Positions 34,929 to 45,400 of a DNA stretch of 64,000 bases are shown here, piece after piece. Each line of letters opens with the position of its first letter. Position 1 is the stretch's first letter. Origin of the DNA: Bacteroidota bacterium (GTDB lineage: Bacteria > Bacteroidota > Bacteroidia > Chitinophagales > Chitinophagaceae); assembly GCA_947454025.1 (NCBI GenBank), contig CANGIZ010000001.1:1-64000 (forward strand), written 5' to 3'. Made by a program: the position numbers and the translations under genes. The notes beneath the pieces are model-generated. The model was not told the origin of the DNA and did not search any database. It saw only the letters and a list, made by a program, of their open reading frames with translations.

Positions 34929-36962
34929 TTAGATTAATGCTAAATAATCGTCTAGGTTCGAAACAGGAGCTGAACAGGTCCCATTTTTACATATATAGTA
35001 TTGATTTTCAAGTGATTCTCTTCCTTTTGTAAGTGCTAAAATAGGGTTTGTTTTGCTTAAAAACAGGGTCATTTTAAAAGGCAAAAAGGGCTTATTCACC
35101 TGACTTATCGCATTTGGGGCAGTTGGGCCTATTCCAACCAATTCCGTGAATCCCTCGGACATGAGGCAGAAACACTGTGCCCAAACGCTAAATGAGGAAG
35201 GATATTGAAGGATCATTTTGCGCATGGAATGAATCATAGCATGCGCTTGATTTGCCCATGTTGCCAGATCAAACTGAACAGAGAGGTACAATAAATTGTA
35301 ACACATTAACGAATTACCACTTGGTTGAGCTCCATCATAGTTTTCTTTTTTTCTGACAATCACATCCTTTTGATATGCTGCGGTATAATAAAAGAAAACT
35401 TTTTCCTCATCCATAAAATGAGTTTGCACATATTCGGTCCACTGCTTTGCTTTTAAAAGATATTCGGCATTACCTGTAATTTCCTGTAATAAAATATAAG
35501 CTTGAATTAAACTTGCATAGTCGTCTAAAAATGCAGCTGTTTTATTTTGGCCTTTTGTGTTGGTGTGGTAAAAATAAGAGCCGGCCACATTGAGCATATT
35601 TTTCTCAATCCATTCCATTGCTTGAATAGCTTGCTGCTTAAGGCTTTCATCCCCTATTGCTGAATAAGATTTGCACAATGCCGTCACGGTTAAATTATTC
35701 CAAGACAAAATAATTTTATAATCTAATGCTGGTTTAATTCTTTTTTCACGCGCAGCTAAAAGTTTATTTTTTATTGCTTCAAATTCAGGGACAACACTTA
35801 ACGCATATTCCTGCGTAGTCCATAAAATATTAGTATGTTCCCAATTTCCGTTTTCTTTAATTTGATAGTAATCACAGAATTCAGCAAATAAATTTTCAGG
35901 TACGAATTGTTTTAATTCATCAAAAGACCAAGTATAATATTTACCCTCCACCCCTTCACTATCCGCATCCAATGCTGCATAAAAAGCACCATGTCCATTG
36001 GATAATGCTCTTTGCAAAAATCCGAAGGTTTGCAATATCACAGCTTTATAATCTTCCTTTTGTGTAATTTGATAAGCCTCAGATAAAACACTTATTAGCA
36101 ATGCATTGTCGTAAAGCATTTTTTCAAAATGTGGGGCCTGCCAATGTCCGTCGGTACTATACCTAGCAAAACCTCCTCCCAAATGATCATATATGCCCCC
36201 CTGAATCATTTTATCCAAAGACAATACTGCTTGGTTTAAATACATGGGATCCTTGAATAAATAATAATGCCTTAGCAACATTTGTATGGCAAAGGTTTGT
36301 GGAAATTTTGGAGCTTTTCCAAAACCACCCCATTCTGTGTCGGCCCCTTGCATAATACGTTGTCCAATAAGATCAATCTCTTCGGTTGTAGCTAATGGCG
36401 TAGTTTCAGCAACACTATTGTGAGCGGCCACTTGTTTAATATTCGTTTGAACAATATGGTTGGTTAATTGATTCGCTTGTTCAATTAATTTATCCTTATT
36501 GTTTTCAAAAGCTTCTTTGACTCCTTTTAATACATCCATCCAGGAAGCTCTATTTTGCATTGCTATTGGAGGGAAATAAGTGCCCCCATAAAAAGGTTTT
36601 CCGTCAGGTAATAAAAAAATATTTAAAGGCCAGCCGCCAGAGCCGGTCATTGCCTGCAAAGCATCCATGTAAATATGATCCACATCGGGACGTTCTTCCC
36701 TATCCACCTTCACATTAATAAAATGCGCATTCATGTATTCTGCAACTGTTTCCGATTCAAAACTTTCTCGTTCCATTACATGACACCAATGGCAGGCAGC
36801 ATATCCTATACTTAATAAAATGGGTTTGTTTTGCGTTTGTGCAAGCGTAAAAATAGAATCAGACCAAGGCATCCATGCCACTGGGTTGTGCGCATGCTGC
36901 AATAAGTAAGGACTTGTTTCCTGAATAAGTTGATTGGTAAAATTGGGTGCTGATGCATTCAT
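34929..36962 (-). CDS. Thioredoxin-domain / DUF255 protein (YyaL, SPATA20 family)
   Basis: 677 aa, full family length. The N-terminal thioredoxin-like domain (about 1-165) has [16 protein letters not shown] with a CxxC pair. The rest is an alpha/alpha-toroid like that of glycoside hydrolases and epimerases ([32 protein letters not shown]-like stretch, [16 protein letters not shown]). No signal peptide, so cytoplasmic. Biochemical function is not established for the family. It follows hemD by 11 bp. Confidence 0.92.
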   Translation of the reverse strand: MNASAPNFTNQLIQETSPYLLQHAHNPVAWMPWSDSIFTLAQTQNKPILLSIGYAACHWCHVMERESFESETVAEYMNAHFINVKVDREERPDVDHIYMDALQAMTGSGGWPLNIFLLPDGKPFYGGTYFPPIAMQNRASWMDVLKGVKEAFENNKDKLIEQANQLTNHIVQTNIKQVAAHNSVAETTPLATTEEIDLIGQRIMQGADTEWGGFGKAPKFPQTFAIQMLLRHYYLFKDPMYLNQAVLSLDKMIQGGIYDHLGGGFARYSTDGHWQAPHFEKMLYDNALLISVLSEAYQITQKEDYKAVILQTFGFLQRALSNGHGAFYAALDADSEGVEGKYYTWSFDELKQFVPENLFAEFCDYYQIKENGNWEHTNILWTTQEYALSVVPEFEAIKNKLLAAREKRIKPALDYKIILSWNNLTVTALCKSYSAIGDESLKQQAIQAMEWIEKNMLNVAGSYFYHTNTKGQNKTAAFLDDYASLIQAYILLQEITGNAEYLLKAKQWTEYVQTHFMDEEKVFFYYTAAYQKDVIVRKKENYDGAQPSGNSLMCYNLLYLSVQFDLATWANQAHAMIHSMRKMILQYPSSFSVWAQCFCLMSEGFTELVGIGPTAPNAISQVNKPFLPFKMTLFLSKTNPILALTKGRESLENQYYICKNGTCSAPVSNLDDYLALI

Positions 36963-36973
36963 AAGAATGCAAT

Positions 36974-37786
36974 TTATTTCTTTTTACTTAACTGGCTTAA
37001 GTATAAATCTAAACCAGCAATCATACTAGGTGTTTGCGGACTTGGCACTTTTATATGCAAATTAAGTCCCGCGTCTTCCACCGCCTTGCAGGTATTAGAG
37101 CCAAAAGCACAAATGGCTGTTCCATTTTGAGTGAAATCCGGTTTGTTTTCATACAAACTCTTTAAGCCACTTGGAGTAAACAAACAAATCACGTCAAAAT
37201 AGTGATCTGAAAAAACAGATTTTAAATCGCTACTCACTGAACGATACATATAAGCTAAATCAAAATGACAACTATGGTCTTTTAGCCAATTTACAATTTC
37301 ATTATCCTGTTGATTCTCACTACAAACATATAAAAATCGTTCATTTCCTTTATGCTTGTTCAATACATCGAATAATTTTTTATTACTGCCATCAGCACCA
37401 AAGAAAACTTTACGCTTTCGGTACATAATAAACTTTTGTAAATAAAGTGCTACTGATTCAGTGATGCAAAAATATTTTGTCTCTTGACTAATATTTACTT
37501 TCAATTCATCGCAGGTTCTGAAGAAATGGTCAATTGCATTTTTGCTTGTGAAAATAACAGCGGAATAGGAAGCGATTTCGATTTTGGTTTTTCTAAATTC
37601 TTTTGCAGGGATTGAAACCAATTGAATTAATGGATGAAAATGAAGATCCACTTTGTACTTTTTCTCCAATTCAAAGTAGGGCGACTTTTCGCTTTCTGGA
37701 CGCGCTTGTGAAATAAGAATTTTTTTAATGGTCTTGGTCGTAGTCGTCTTTTTTTCTACACTCATTTCTTTTGCCATTTTAAACAT
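36974..37786 (-). CDS. hemD: Uroporphyrinogen-III synthase
   Basis: 270 aa from the ATG at 37786; the longer reading needs a TTG. Two-domain alpha/beta fold of HemD, with [22 protein letters not shown] at the start of domain 1, [15 protein letters not shown] (about 85-100), and [15 protein letters not shown] in the C-terminal part. It closes and inverts ring D of hydroxymethylbilane on the way to haem or sirohaem. Divergent sequence is normal for this enzyme. It follows the DUF4271 gene by 7 bp. Confidence 0.85.
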   Translation of the reverse strand: MFKMAKEMSVEKKTTTTKTIKKILISQARPESEKSPYFELEKKYKVDLHFHPLIQLVSIPAKEFRKTKIEIASYSAVIFTSKNAIDHFFRTCDELKVNISQETKYFCITESVALYLQKFIMYRKRKVFFGADGSNKKLFDVLNKHKGNERFLYVCSENQQDNEIVNWLKDHSCHFDLAYMYRSVSSDLKSVFSDHYFDVICLFTPSGLKSLYENKPDFTQNGTAICAFGSNTCKAVEDAGLNLHIKVPSPQTPSMIAGLDLYLSQLSKKK

Positions 37787-37793
37787 TTCTTCT

Positions 37794-38810
37794 TTAATAA
37801 GTTCCTCCAAAATACTGTACTACAAATTTATATAGAATCAATATGGGTAGTATTTCGAAAGCACAAAGGTAAAGAAAAAAATGAAAGGAAGATATATGTA
37901 ATTTGTTCCTAACAGATGTTAATGAAAATAAGTATCTGTATAAGAATAATAACACCGTCAAAATGGCCGAACCCCCTATTGCTATTGGATATAAAGCTGG
38001 TTTTGCAAAGGCCATCATTAAGATAAATGGAAGCAATAATATGCCTAAAACCTTGTTTATCATAAACACAACAAACACATATGTGTTAATTAGTTCATGG
38101 GCGTTAAAGATATAGCCCACTAAAGTTAAACAAATGAATTTACCGAGGTACAAAACGGCGAAAAATATACTTACATATAAGTAGGCCTGCCAAAATGAAA
38201 TGGGCAATAAATGCCTATTAAAAATAAGCATTGTGGCCATTAACGAAAAGCTTAATACAAAACTGATATTCAAAATAAAAGAGGCAAAACTGTTCTGTAA
38301 TAACTGCTCTCTGTTTTGCAACATTCTTAACGAAGACTGACTAAATTGACTAAATAATTTAGGGAAATACTGAGGATAAATAATATTAATTAAACCATAA
38401 AATAATAATAAACCAATCACTAAATAAAACAAGATGTCTTTATCTGGCAGGGAGAATCTTTGTTCGATTTTGTAAATCACATTGCTCCCCTTTGCTTGTA
38501 TTGGATTTTCATAATATAGTTTAAAAGCATTTTGCTTTTGACTATAATAGTTTTTGTAATCGGCAAAGATGTTGAAATTGGAGTCTGCTATATTCGTATG
38601 TAAAGATTGAATAAACCAAGCGTCGGCTTTTTGATACGTTTTAGGCAATACAGGAATATATTGAATCCATAGCGTGTCTTTTTTTGCCAGAGAATCCACT
38701 GCAAATTTTGCAGTATCGGTATGCGCCAGCAAAGTATCCCTTTGCCCAAAAGCTATTTGAGATATAAAAAGGACCGTTGCTAATAATACGCTTTTAAATA
38801 GAGACATCAT
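37794..38810 (-). CDS. DUF4271 membrane protein
   Basis: 338 aa from the ATG at 38810. Signal peptide ends at ISQIAFGQ. A ~100-residue periplasmic part follows, then seven or so membrane helices (from about 125 to the end), matching the DUF4271 family found next to hemD in Bacteroidota. Function unknown; the hemD pairing hints at tetrapyrrole or envelope metabolism, but that is inference. A -7 box lies 6 bp before the ATG. Confidence 0.8.
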   Translation of the reverse strand: MMSLFKSVLLATVLFISQIAFGQRDTLLAHTDTAKFAVDSLAKKDTLWIQYIPVLPKTYQKADAWFIQSLHTNIADSNFNIFADYKNYYSQKQNAFKLYYENPIQAKGSNVIYKIEQRFSLPDKDILFYLVIGLLLFYGLINIIYPQYFPKLFSQFSQSSLRMLQNREQLLQNSFASFILNISFVLSFSLMATMLIFNRHLLPISFWQAYLYVSIFFAVLYLGKFICLTLVGYIFNAHELINTYVFVVFMINKVLGILLLPFILMMAFAKPALYPIAIGGSAILTVLLFLYRYLFSLTSVRNKLHISSFHFFLYLCAFEILPILILYKFVVQYFGGTY

Positions 38811-38815
38811 CAACG

Positions 38816-38823
38816 CAAAAATA
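38816..38823 (-). promoter_or_regulatory. -7 box for DUF4271-hemD operon
   Basis: TATTTTTG on the minus strand, perfect TAnnTTTG, ending 6 bp before the ATG at 38810. Suggests a nearly leaderless transcript. Confidence 0.5.
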
Positions 38824-38855
38824 AGTATACTCGTGCAGAATTAGTAACTAATAGT

Positions 38856-38863
38856 TAGCTTTG
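38856..38863 (+). promoter_or_regulatory. -7 box for hemW
   Basis: TAGCTTTG, perfect TAnnTTTG, 17 bp before the hemW ATG. It forms a divergent pair with the DUF4271 box. Confidence 0.5.
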
Positions 38864-38879
38864 TTCTCTAATCACGATT

Positions 38880-40004
38880 ATGTCAGGCATCTACATTCAT
38901 ATCCCATTTTGTAAAAAAGCATGCCATTATTGTAATTTCCATTTTTCAACACAAATCCAACATATTGACCAATTTGTGGAGACCCTTATAAAGGAAATTG
39001 CTATTCAAAAAGACTATTTAACCAGCCCCGTTGAAACCCTGTATTTTGGAGGAGGCACCCCTTCCTTGTTGAACGAAGCACAATTGGAAAAAATTATAAA
39101 CGCTATCGGTGCACATTTCTCAATGGCTAATGATATAGAGTTCACTTTGGAAGCCAACCCCGATGATATTAACTTATCTAAAACAAAGGCTTGGAAAAAT
39201 ATAGGTATTAATCGACTCAGCATTGGTATACAAAGTTTTCAGCAAAATGCACTTACTTGGATGAACCGTGCGCATACCACTCAACAATCACATGAAGCGA
39301 TTGAACATGCAAAAGCAGTTGGGATTTATAATATCAGCACCGACCTCATTTATGGTACTCCTCATTTATCGGACCAAGACCTTATTAAGGATATAGCCAT
39401 TTTAAATGAATACGAGATTCCACATATTTCCTGCTATGCATTAACGGTGGAAGAAAAAACAGCATTGCACAGTTTAATACAAAAGCAAAAAATGGAAGAC
39501 GTGGATCCCGAAAAACAAGCAAGGCATTTTGAAATAGTTGTAAATGGATTGAATCAAAAAGGACTAGAACATTATGAGATCTCCAATTTTGCTAAACCTG
39601 GTTACCGAAGCAAACATAATAGCAACTATTGGAAAGGCATACCCTACCTAGGTTTAGGACCATCGGCACATTCCTTTAATACACATACCCGACAATGGAA
39701 TATTGCCAATAATCAGTTGTATATGCAGTCTATTAACGAAAGTAAACTGCCTTTTGAAATTGAAAGTTTGGATACCGCATCGCAATACAATGAATATATG
39801 ATGATTCGATTGCGCTTATTGGAAGGATTTGAAATGCAACAAATTCAAGATAGCTTCGGAGAAGCTTATGCACAGCACACTAAAAATATTTTGCAAGATC
39901 ATTTAGCAAGTGGAAAAATAATAGCAACTCATAATGGATATGCAATTGCAAAACACGCAAGATTTTTAGCCGACGGTATTGCGAGTGATTTTTTTATGAT
40001 ATAG
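38880..40004 (+). CDS. hemW: Radical SAM haem chaperone HemW
   Basis: 374 aa. The radical-SAM cluster motif is CKKACHYCNFHF (CxxxCxxC, about residues 10-18). Motifs FGGGTPSLL (about 57) and SIGIQSFQQNALTWMNRAH follow, with the HemN C-terminal region near the end. Once called coproporphyrinogen III oxidase-like; HemW lacks the extended HemN N-terminus and is known as a haem-insertion chaperone in other bacteria. It is convergent with gpsA, stops adjacent. Confidence 0.92.
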   Translation: MSGIYIHIPFCKKACHYCNFHFSTQIQHIDQFVETLIKEIAIQKDYLTSPVETLYFGGGTPSLLNEAQLEKIINAIGAHFSMANDIEFTLEANPDDINLSKTKAWKNIGINRLSIGIQSFQQNALTWMNRAHTTQQSHEAIEHAKAVGIYNISTDLIYGTPHLSDQDLIKDIAILNEYEIPHISCYALTVEEKTALHSLIQKQKMEDVDPEKQARHFEIVVNGLNQKGLEHYEISNFAKPGYRSKHNSNYWKGIPYLGLGPSAHSFNTHTRQWNIANNQLYMQSINESKLPFEIESLDTASQYNEYMMIRLRLLEGFEMQQIQDSFGEAYAQHTKNILQDHLASGKIIATHNGYAIAKHARFLADGIASDFFMI

Positions 40005-41018
40005 CTAAATCAATATTTTTTCTATTTGCTTAAAAGCAGTGGTAGGGTCAGCGCCTTCCCAGAGTATTTTATAAATAGCCGAAATGATAGGCAATTCAAC
40101 ATTCAAGTGTAGGTTAATGGAAGTAATGCACTTACTCGCATTATACCCTTCGGCAACCATATTCATTTCTAATTCAGCAGCACGCACCGAATAGCCTTTG
40201 CCAATCATATTTCCAAAAGTTCGGTTACGGCTATGTAAAGAATAACATGTAACCAATAAGTCGCCTAAATAAACAGATGCACTGTAATTTATTGTGTCGC
40301 AATTATTGCCGCTTTTTTCCATGATTGCTTTTAAAAGCCTTTTCATTTCATTCGCTGCATTGGCAATGTAAACACTCAAAAAATTATCGCCATATTCAAG
40401 ACCATGAGCGATGCCAGCGCCTAAAGCGTAAATATTTTTTGCAACACCTGCATACTGAACTCCAATTACATCGGTGTTTACAATGGTATTAATATATTCT
40501 GTACTAAAATAATGCGCAATTTGTTTTGTTGCTTCCTCATCCACTCCCGAGAATGTCAAATAGGACAATTGTTCGGCAGCCACTTCCTCGGCATGACTTG
40601 GACCCAATAAAGTAAAATATTGACCAAGTGGCAATGCAAACTCCTGCTGTAAATAATCATTTAATAAAATATTCAATTTAGGCAATACGCCTTTCACAGC
40701 CGAAATCACTTGCTTGCCTTTAAATGCATCCGGAGCGAGTCCTGTTAAAGAGGAAATAATATGAATAGAAGGCACTGCAATCACAATAATATCCGCTCCC
40801 TCCACTACGTTTACTACATTGTCGGAGAATTCGATTTTTGATACATCAAAATAGGCGTTTCTTAGGTAGTGCGGATTGTGATGGCGCTTTTGAAAATACT
40901 CAATATTGCTAGCTTGCCTTACCCACCAATGAATAGCATGCCCATTGTCGGTAACAATCTTAGCAATTGCAGTTGCCCAACTTCCACTACCAATGATGCC
41001 TATACGCTTTGTATTCAT
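40005..41018 (-). CDS. gpsA: Glycerol-3-phosphate dehydrogenase [NAD(P)+]
   Basis: 337 aa from the ATG at 41018; the longer frame needs a TTG inside the terminator hairpin. Rossmann dinucleotide-binding motif GIIGSGSWATAIAKI (about 6-20). The C-terminal helical domain has AGVAKNIYALGAGIAHGL, with the catalytic Lys, and SRNRTFG. It makes sn-glycerol 3-phosphate from dihydroxyacetone phosphate for phospholipids. Own -7 box. Confidence 0.95.
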   Translation of the reverse strand: MNTKRIGIIGSGSWATAIAKIVTDNGHAIHWWVRQASNIEYFQKRHHNPHYLRNAYFDVSKIEFSDNVVNVVEGADIIVIAVPSIHIISSLTGLAPDAFKGKQVISAVKGVLPKLNILLNDYLQQEFALPLGQYFTLLGPSHAEEVAAEQLSYLTFSGVDEEATKQIAHYFSTEYINTIVNTDVIGVQYAGVAKNIYALGAGIAHGLEYGDNFLSVYIANAANEMKRLLKAIMEKSGNNCDTINYSASVYLGDLLVTCYSLHSRNRTFGNMIGKGYSVRAAELEMNMVAEGYNASKCITSINLHLNVELPIISAIYKILWEGADPTTAFKQIEKILI

Positions 41019-41022
41019 AGAG

Positions 41023-41030
41023 CAAAGATA
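41023..41030 (-). promoter_or_regulatory. -7 box for gpsA
   Basis: TATCTTTG on the minus strand, identical to the atpB box, 5 bp before the ATG at 41018. It lies just after the adaptor operon terminator. Confidence 0.55.
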
Positions 41031-41039
41031 CGAAAACAT

Positions 41040-41076
41040 AAAAAAAGGGGAACATTTATTCAATGTTCCCCTTTTT
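41040..41076 (-). terminator. Intrinsic terminator after the efflux adaptor gene
   Basis: GGGGAACATT pairs perfectly with AATGTTCCCC around a 5-nt loop, flanked by A7 and T5 tracts (and so T7 after the stem on the minus strand). Symmetric, but placed to end the adaptor transcript before the gpsA promoter. Confidence 0.9.
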
Positions 41077-41091
41077 GAGCCTTAAAAAGCT

Positions 41092-42444
41092 TTATTTTTT
41101 TTCTTCAAATAATTTATCCTTTGAAACTGGCTTTACCAAACTGCCTTCTTTTAAAGTTTTACTTACGGTACTATACGGCCCCGTAATCACTTCCTCGCCT
41201 ACTTTTAAACCAATAATTTCAATATAATTTAAGTCTTGGATATCCGTTTTTACTTTCACCATTTTAACTTTATTATCTTTCTGCAAAACAAAAACAACCT
41301 CGTTCACCGCATCATCTTTAGCTGCAGGAGTATCGCCATTTTTATCATCCGACTTGGTAGAAACTTTTGTATCCTTACCATTGCCTTCTTTGTCTCTTGT
41401 AGTTACTGCATTTAAAGGAACAGAAATTACATTCACTTTCGATTTGGTTTGAATGTCAGCGCTAGCAGTCATTCCTGGACGGAATGGGAATTTGCTATTC
41501 TCTTTAATTAAATCCTCATAACTAGAAGGCTCTAAACGAATATGTACTTTATAATTAGCCACTTCGGTTGCCGCAGCCGTTACAGAAGTTGCAGCACTTA
41601 CTGGATTCGCTATTTTATATACCACCCCTTTGAACTTTCTATTATTATAGGCATCTACTTCTACTAAAGCAGTGTCTCCAATTTTTACTTTCGTAATGTC
41701 ATTCTCTCCCACATCCACTCTTACTTCAATACTTTTCATATCGGCAACACGCATCATTTCGGTACCAGCCATTTGCGCTGTACCCACAACACGCTCCCCT
41801 TTTTTAACGCTCATTGAACTTATAATACCGTCCATTGGAGCAGTAATAGTAGTACGCGCTAAATCTTTTTCGGCACGAGACAATTGCGCTTTTACACCTT
41901 GGATTTGAGCTTCCCCGCTTTTAATAGATTGTAAAGCACTATTGTAACTAGACTCTGCCGCACGATAAGACTGTTCAGTTTGTTCGTACTCTGATCTTGA
42001 AACAATTTTATCAGCTAATAATTTCTTATAACGCTCGTAAGTAGCCTTCGTGTTTTCATAGCTGGTTCTTAATCCACTCAAAGATGCTTTTACGTTTTCA
42101 TATTGTGCTTGAAACTGATTAACACTAGCAGTAACTTGATCCTTTTGAGAAGCGTAAATGTCGGCATATATTTTAGCCAATACTTGACCTTTTGTGACTT
42201 TATCGCCTTCCTCAACAAGTAAATTCACCACCTCACCCGAAATGTCGGGGCTTACTTTTACTTCTACTTCAGGATACACTTTACCACTTGCATTTACCGA
42301 CTCGGTAATGGTGCGCAATTGTACTTTTTCGGTAGTTACTTCTTCGCCTTGTTCTTTACCAATTACACCCGCTTTTTTCAAGCCTACCAACAGTATAATT
42401 ACTGCAGCTAAACCAACGAGTACCCAAATTAATTTCTTATTCAT
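41092..42444 (-). CDS. Efflux periplasmic adaptor (membrane fusion protein)
   Basis: 450 aa. N-terminal membrane anchor (about 5-22). Barrel-sandwich/lipoyl half motifs (VSPDISGEVVNLLVEEGDKVTKGQVLA and ITAPMDGIISSMSVKKGERV) flank a coiled-coil hairpin (about 95-195). A beta-barrel (about 215-330) and a membrane-proximal part with a Lys/Asp-rich insert follow (about 355-400). MacA/HlyD type. It pairs with the TolC gene 27 bp upstream, but no pump subunit follows: a terminator and gpsA do. Confidence 0.9.
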   Translation of the reverse strand: MNKKLIWVLVGLAAVIILLVGLKKAGVIGKEQGEEVTTEKVQLRTITESVNASGKVYPEVEVKVSPDISGEVVNLLVEEGDKVTKGQVLAKIYADIYASQKDQVTASVNQFQAQYENVKASLSGLRTSYENTKATYERYKKLLADKIVSRSEYEQTEQSYRAAESSYNSALQSIKSGEAQIQGVKAQLSRAEKDLARTTITAPMDGIISSMSVKKGERVVGTAQMAGTEMMRVADMKSIEVRVDVGENDITKVKIGDTALVEVDAYNNRKFKGVVYKIANPVSAATSVTAAATEVANYKVHIRLEPSSYEDLIKENSKFPFRPGMTASADIQTKSKVNVISVPLNAVTTRDKEGNGKDTKVSTKSDDKNGDTPAAKDDAVNEVVFVLQKDNKVKMVKVKTDIQDLNYIEIIGLKVGEEVITGPYSTVSKTLKEGSLVKPVSKDKLFEEKK

Positions 42445-42471
42445 GTTGTATAGTTAAAATGTGTAGATAGA

Positions 42472-43932
42472 TTATAATGACAAAGCCTCTCCTTTATAAA
42501 ACTCAAGTAATTTGATTCTAAAAACATACTCGTATTGAGCAGCTTTATAATTCACTTTTGCTTTTAAGAAGTTGTTTTGATTGTTTAATAATTCGATAGT
42601 GCCTAATAAACCTAGCTCATATCGCTTGGTTGCGAATTGAAAAGTTTTTTCGGAACTAGCCATTGCTTTTTGTGAAGCAATTAATTTATTGAATGACATT
42701 ACTGCATTGGTGTATGCGGTATAAATATCTTGCTTTAATTTAAGCTGCGTGTTTTCGGCTTGTAAAGTTGCGCTTCGATAATTTAATTTAGCTTGTTGGT
42801 AAGCAACTTTAGATTGATTGCCATTGAAAATTGGAATAGACATTTGCAATCCAAAGCTTTGTCCAAAGTTATTGTTTACTTGATTGCCCCAGCCGTTCCA
42901 AATATTACTCCAGTCTCTTGTAGCAGTAGTAGGTGTATAAATAGGACTTTGAATATAGTATTTAGCACTATTAACTGTTACAAATGGAGTGGTTGCATTG
43001 GGTGTAGAATACCCAGAGAAAGTAGCTCCATTAATATAACTAAATACATTCGAAAAATTAGAACTTAAATTATAACCAAAGCTTAAGCTAGGATAAAAAT
43101 TAGCTTTTGCTGCTAATTGATTTTTTGAAGCTGCTTTTACACGCAATGCTGCTGCTTTTACACCAGGTAAATTTTGAGCTGCAACACTAAAAACATAATC
43201 GGGTTGTAAATCGGCAAATGACTGTAATTTGATTTTGTCAACAGGTTGCACTTGAATATCAAATGGTTTGCTTGCGTCTAAATTTAATAACGCTTTTAAT
43301 AATAATTTGCTTTGTTCCACATTGGAAGTAGCATTTATAAAAGTGCTGCTATCGTTAGCCAATTGTGTTTCTAATTCTAATAAATTTAATTCTGGCAACA
43401 ACCCCACTTCCACTCTTTTTTTAGTGGCTGCTAATTGTTCTTTGGTTTGACCAATTTGTATGCGCGCAATTTCGGATTGCTCTATTGCAGATAATACTTG
43501 TAAATAATAGGTAGCAACACTTAATGAAACGTCGTTCGAAGTATTTTGTTTATCGGCTTCCGATGCTTGCCAACTATAATTAGTGGCTTCGGCATTATTA
43601 CGCAATTTGCCTGCATTAAAAATTTGAACGCCTCCTTGTAAACCAAAATTGTTGTACAAGAATTGTGTGTTTGTAAAACCGTTGGTTGTGGGATCAATAG
43701 AACGACCTAAACGAAGACCCATTCCAGTTGAACCGTTTAGGGTTGGCAACTGCCCCGACTTGGCCAAGTCGACTTGTAATTTTGCCAAACGAGATTGCAC
43801 ATCGGCTTGTTGCACCGATATATTATGCTGAACTGCATATTCTACACAGGATTTTAAATCCCATTGCACCGGCTCCTGAGCTTGAAGGCCCAGTGAACAA
43901 CCAATTAATAATAAAGAAAGTATATATTTCAT
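42472..43932 (-). CDS. TolC family outer-membrane efflux protein
   Basis: 486 aa. Signal peptide ends at SLGLQAQ. Two repeats of the outer membrane efflux protein fold (about 25-225 and 250-480), each with long helices (QADVQSRLAKLQVDLAKSGQ, QAKLNYRSATLQAENTQLKL) around short beta strands for the trimeric barrel. It forms the exit duct for the adaptor encoded next. A dyad overlaps its -7 box (43956-43975). Confidence 0.92.
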   Translation of the reverse strand: MKYILSLLLIGCSLGLQAQEPVQWDLKSCVEYAVQHNISVQQADVQSRLAKLQVDLAKSGQLPTLNGSTGMGLRLGRSIDPTTNGFTNTQFLYNNFGLQGGVQIFNAGKLRNNAEATNYSWQASEADKQNTSNDVSLSVATYYLQVLSAIEQSEIARIQIGQTKEQLAATKKRVEVGLLPELNLLELETQLANDSSTFINATSNVEQSKLLLKALLNLDASKPFDIQVQPVDKIKLQSFADLQPDYVFSVAAQNLPGVKAAALRVKAASKNQLAAKANFYPSLSFGYNLSSNFSNVFSYINGATFSGYSTPNATTPFVTVNSAKYYIQSPIYTPTTATRDWSNIWNGWGNQVNNNFGQSFGLQMSIPIFNGNQSKVAYQQAKLNYRSATLQAENTQLKLKQDIYTAYTNAVMSFNKLIASQKAMASSEKTFQFATKRYELGLLGTIELLNNQNNFLKAKVNYKAAQYEYVFRIKLLEFYKGEALSL

Positions 43933-43955
43933 GTGTTTATTTTAGAGCTCATTAA

Positions 43956-43975
43956 TACCCTACAAAATTAGGGTA
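43956..43975 (-). promoter_or_regulatory. tolC -7 box inside an inverted repeat
   Basis: TAATTTTG on the minus strand (43970-43963) is a perfect TAnnTTTG box. It is framed by TACCCT (43956-43961) and AGGGTA (43970-43975), a 6-bp dyad that extends to 9 bp with one mismatch. A repressor bound here would block the promoter. Predicted start near 43957, leader about 25 nt. Confidence 0.55.
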
Positions 43976-44074
43976 ATAGCCGGTAGCTGACTAATTTTTA
44001 GACAAACGGAAAAGAGTGCACATCAAACCCTATTTTAGGTAGATGAAAGGTGCTTCTATCCATCAAAATGCTAT

Positions 44075-45400
44075 TTAAGCACTCTTTTTGTAATAAAATA
44101 GGCGATAAAGGGTCAAAACAATGGCAATAAGGATCACCGCCGTTAAAGCAGCATAAGGCTTATCAATTACTACCGCCACCGCCACGAATGCATACGACAA
44201 TACAAAAATTACACAGAAAATTGGGGTCCATCTTTTTAAAGCACCAGTTACAGATTCGTCGCCCTGTCTTTTACTACGTAATATTAATAAAGTAGCTGCC
44301 GAAGTGCTCATGCCCATACAATCTAAAAAGATACTAAAGCTCAATACGTCATCTACCCCTTTTCCAAAAAAGGCAATCGAAATAGTAGCAATTGCAAAGA
44401 CGGTTAATCCTGGAATTAATGCTTCCGTTTTTGGATTTTTATATTGAAATATTTTAGGCAATACATTATCCTCACTCATCGCAAACATTACACGAGGATT
44501 GCTCATAAGTAATACATTCACATAAGCAAGTACACTTAACACCATGGCAAAGTCAAAAACTTTAGCACCAAATTTTCCAAACCAAGCTTCAAATAATAAA
44601 GAGCCAATGGCGTTTGCATTTTTCATATTTTCAAAACCAATCACTTGCACGTAAGTATAATTGATAGCGAAATATAAAAACAAAACAATTCCAATTCCAA
44701 ATACAATTCCTCTTTGCATTGTTTTTGCAGATTGAACTTCGGAACCAAAATTAATGGTTTGTTGATAGCCTCCATAAGTAAAGAATACGGCCACTAAACT
44801 TACCAATAACAATAAGCCCCCATTGCTTCCATTGTATACATATATTTTGCCTTCATTGAAACCATGTGGTGGTACTGTAACCCCTTTAAACAATGAAGAA
44901 ATAAGCAGTACGATTAAACTAATTTTTACCACCATCAACACGTTCTGTGTACGACTACTTGTTTTTAAACCTAACAAATTCACAATATAAAAAAGGCCCA
45001 CCGATAAAGAAGCTATACAAACATTAAAGAAAGTACTCGATGGATGTCCGAACAATAAATCACTTACATAGTCGGCTCCAATCAACGCAACCACAGCAAG
45101 CGAAGCTGCATTGCTAATTAATATCAACACATTAATAGTAAATCCAACACCGGGATGATAACAATGTGCAAATACTTTATAATACCCACCCATCACAGGT
45201 AAACGTTGTCCAATTTCGGCATAAGTCAATGCCCCAAATAAGGCAATAATGCCACCAATAATCCAGGCACTAAAAAAAATAAGTGGGGTGCCCGATTTTG
45301 CAGCAATGGTTGCTGGCGTTTTAAAAATGCCCATGCCTATTACCAAACTCACTACAATCATAGTAAGGCTAAAAAAATTAATAGCTTGTTTTTGTTTCAT
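44075..45400 (-). CDS. APC superfamily amino-acid permease
   Basis: 441 aa with about 12 membrane helices. The unwound helix-1 motif of the family is visible: VSLVIGMGIFKTPATIA (about 17-33). GGYYKVFAHCYHPGVGF (about 70) follows. Amino-acid transport by proton symport or exchange is likely; the substrate cannot be read. Stop is 142 bp before tolC; the upstream region is shared with the riboswitch. Confidence 0.88.
   Translation of the reverse strand: MKQKQAINFFSLTMIVVSLVIGMGIFKTPATIAAKSGTPLIFFSAWIIGGIIALFGALTYAEIGQRLPVMGGYYKVFAHCYHPGVGFTINVLILISNAASLAVVALIGADYVSDLLFGHPSSTFFNVCIASLSVGLFYIVNLLGLKTSSRTQNVLMVVKISLIVLLISSLFKGVTVPPHGFNEGKIYVYNGSNGGLLLLVSLVAVFFTYGGYQQTINFGSEVQSAKTMQRGIVFGIGIVLFLYFAINYTYVQVIGFENMKNANAIGSLLFEAWFGKFGAKVFDFAMVLSVLAYVNVLLMSNPRVMFAMSEDNVLPKIFQYKNPKTEALIPGLTVFAIATISIAFFGKGVDDVLSFSIFLDCMGMSTSAATLLILRSKRQGDESVTGALKRWTPIFCVIFVLSYAFVAVAVVIDKPYAALTAVILIAIVLTLYRLFYYKKSA

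Noticed and set aside
43080-45400. Transcription of tolC from the permease gene
   Set aside because: The 142-bp gap holds a perfect -7 box for tolC, so a separate promoter is more likely; read-through cannot be excluded.
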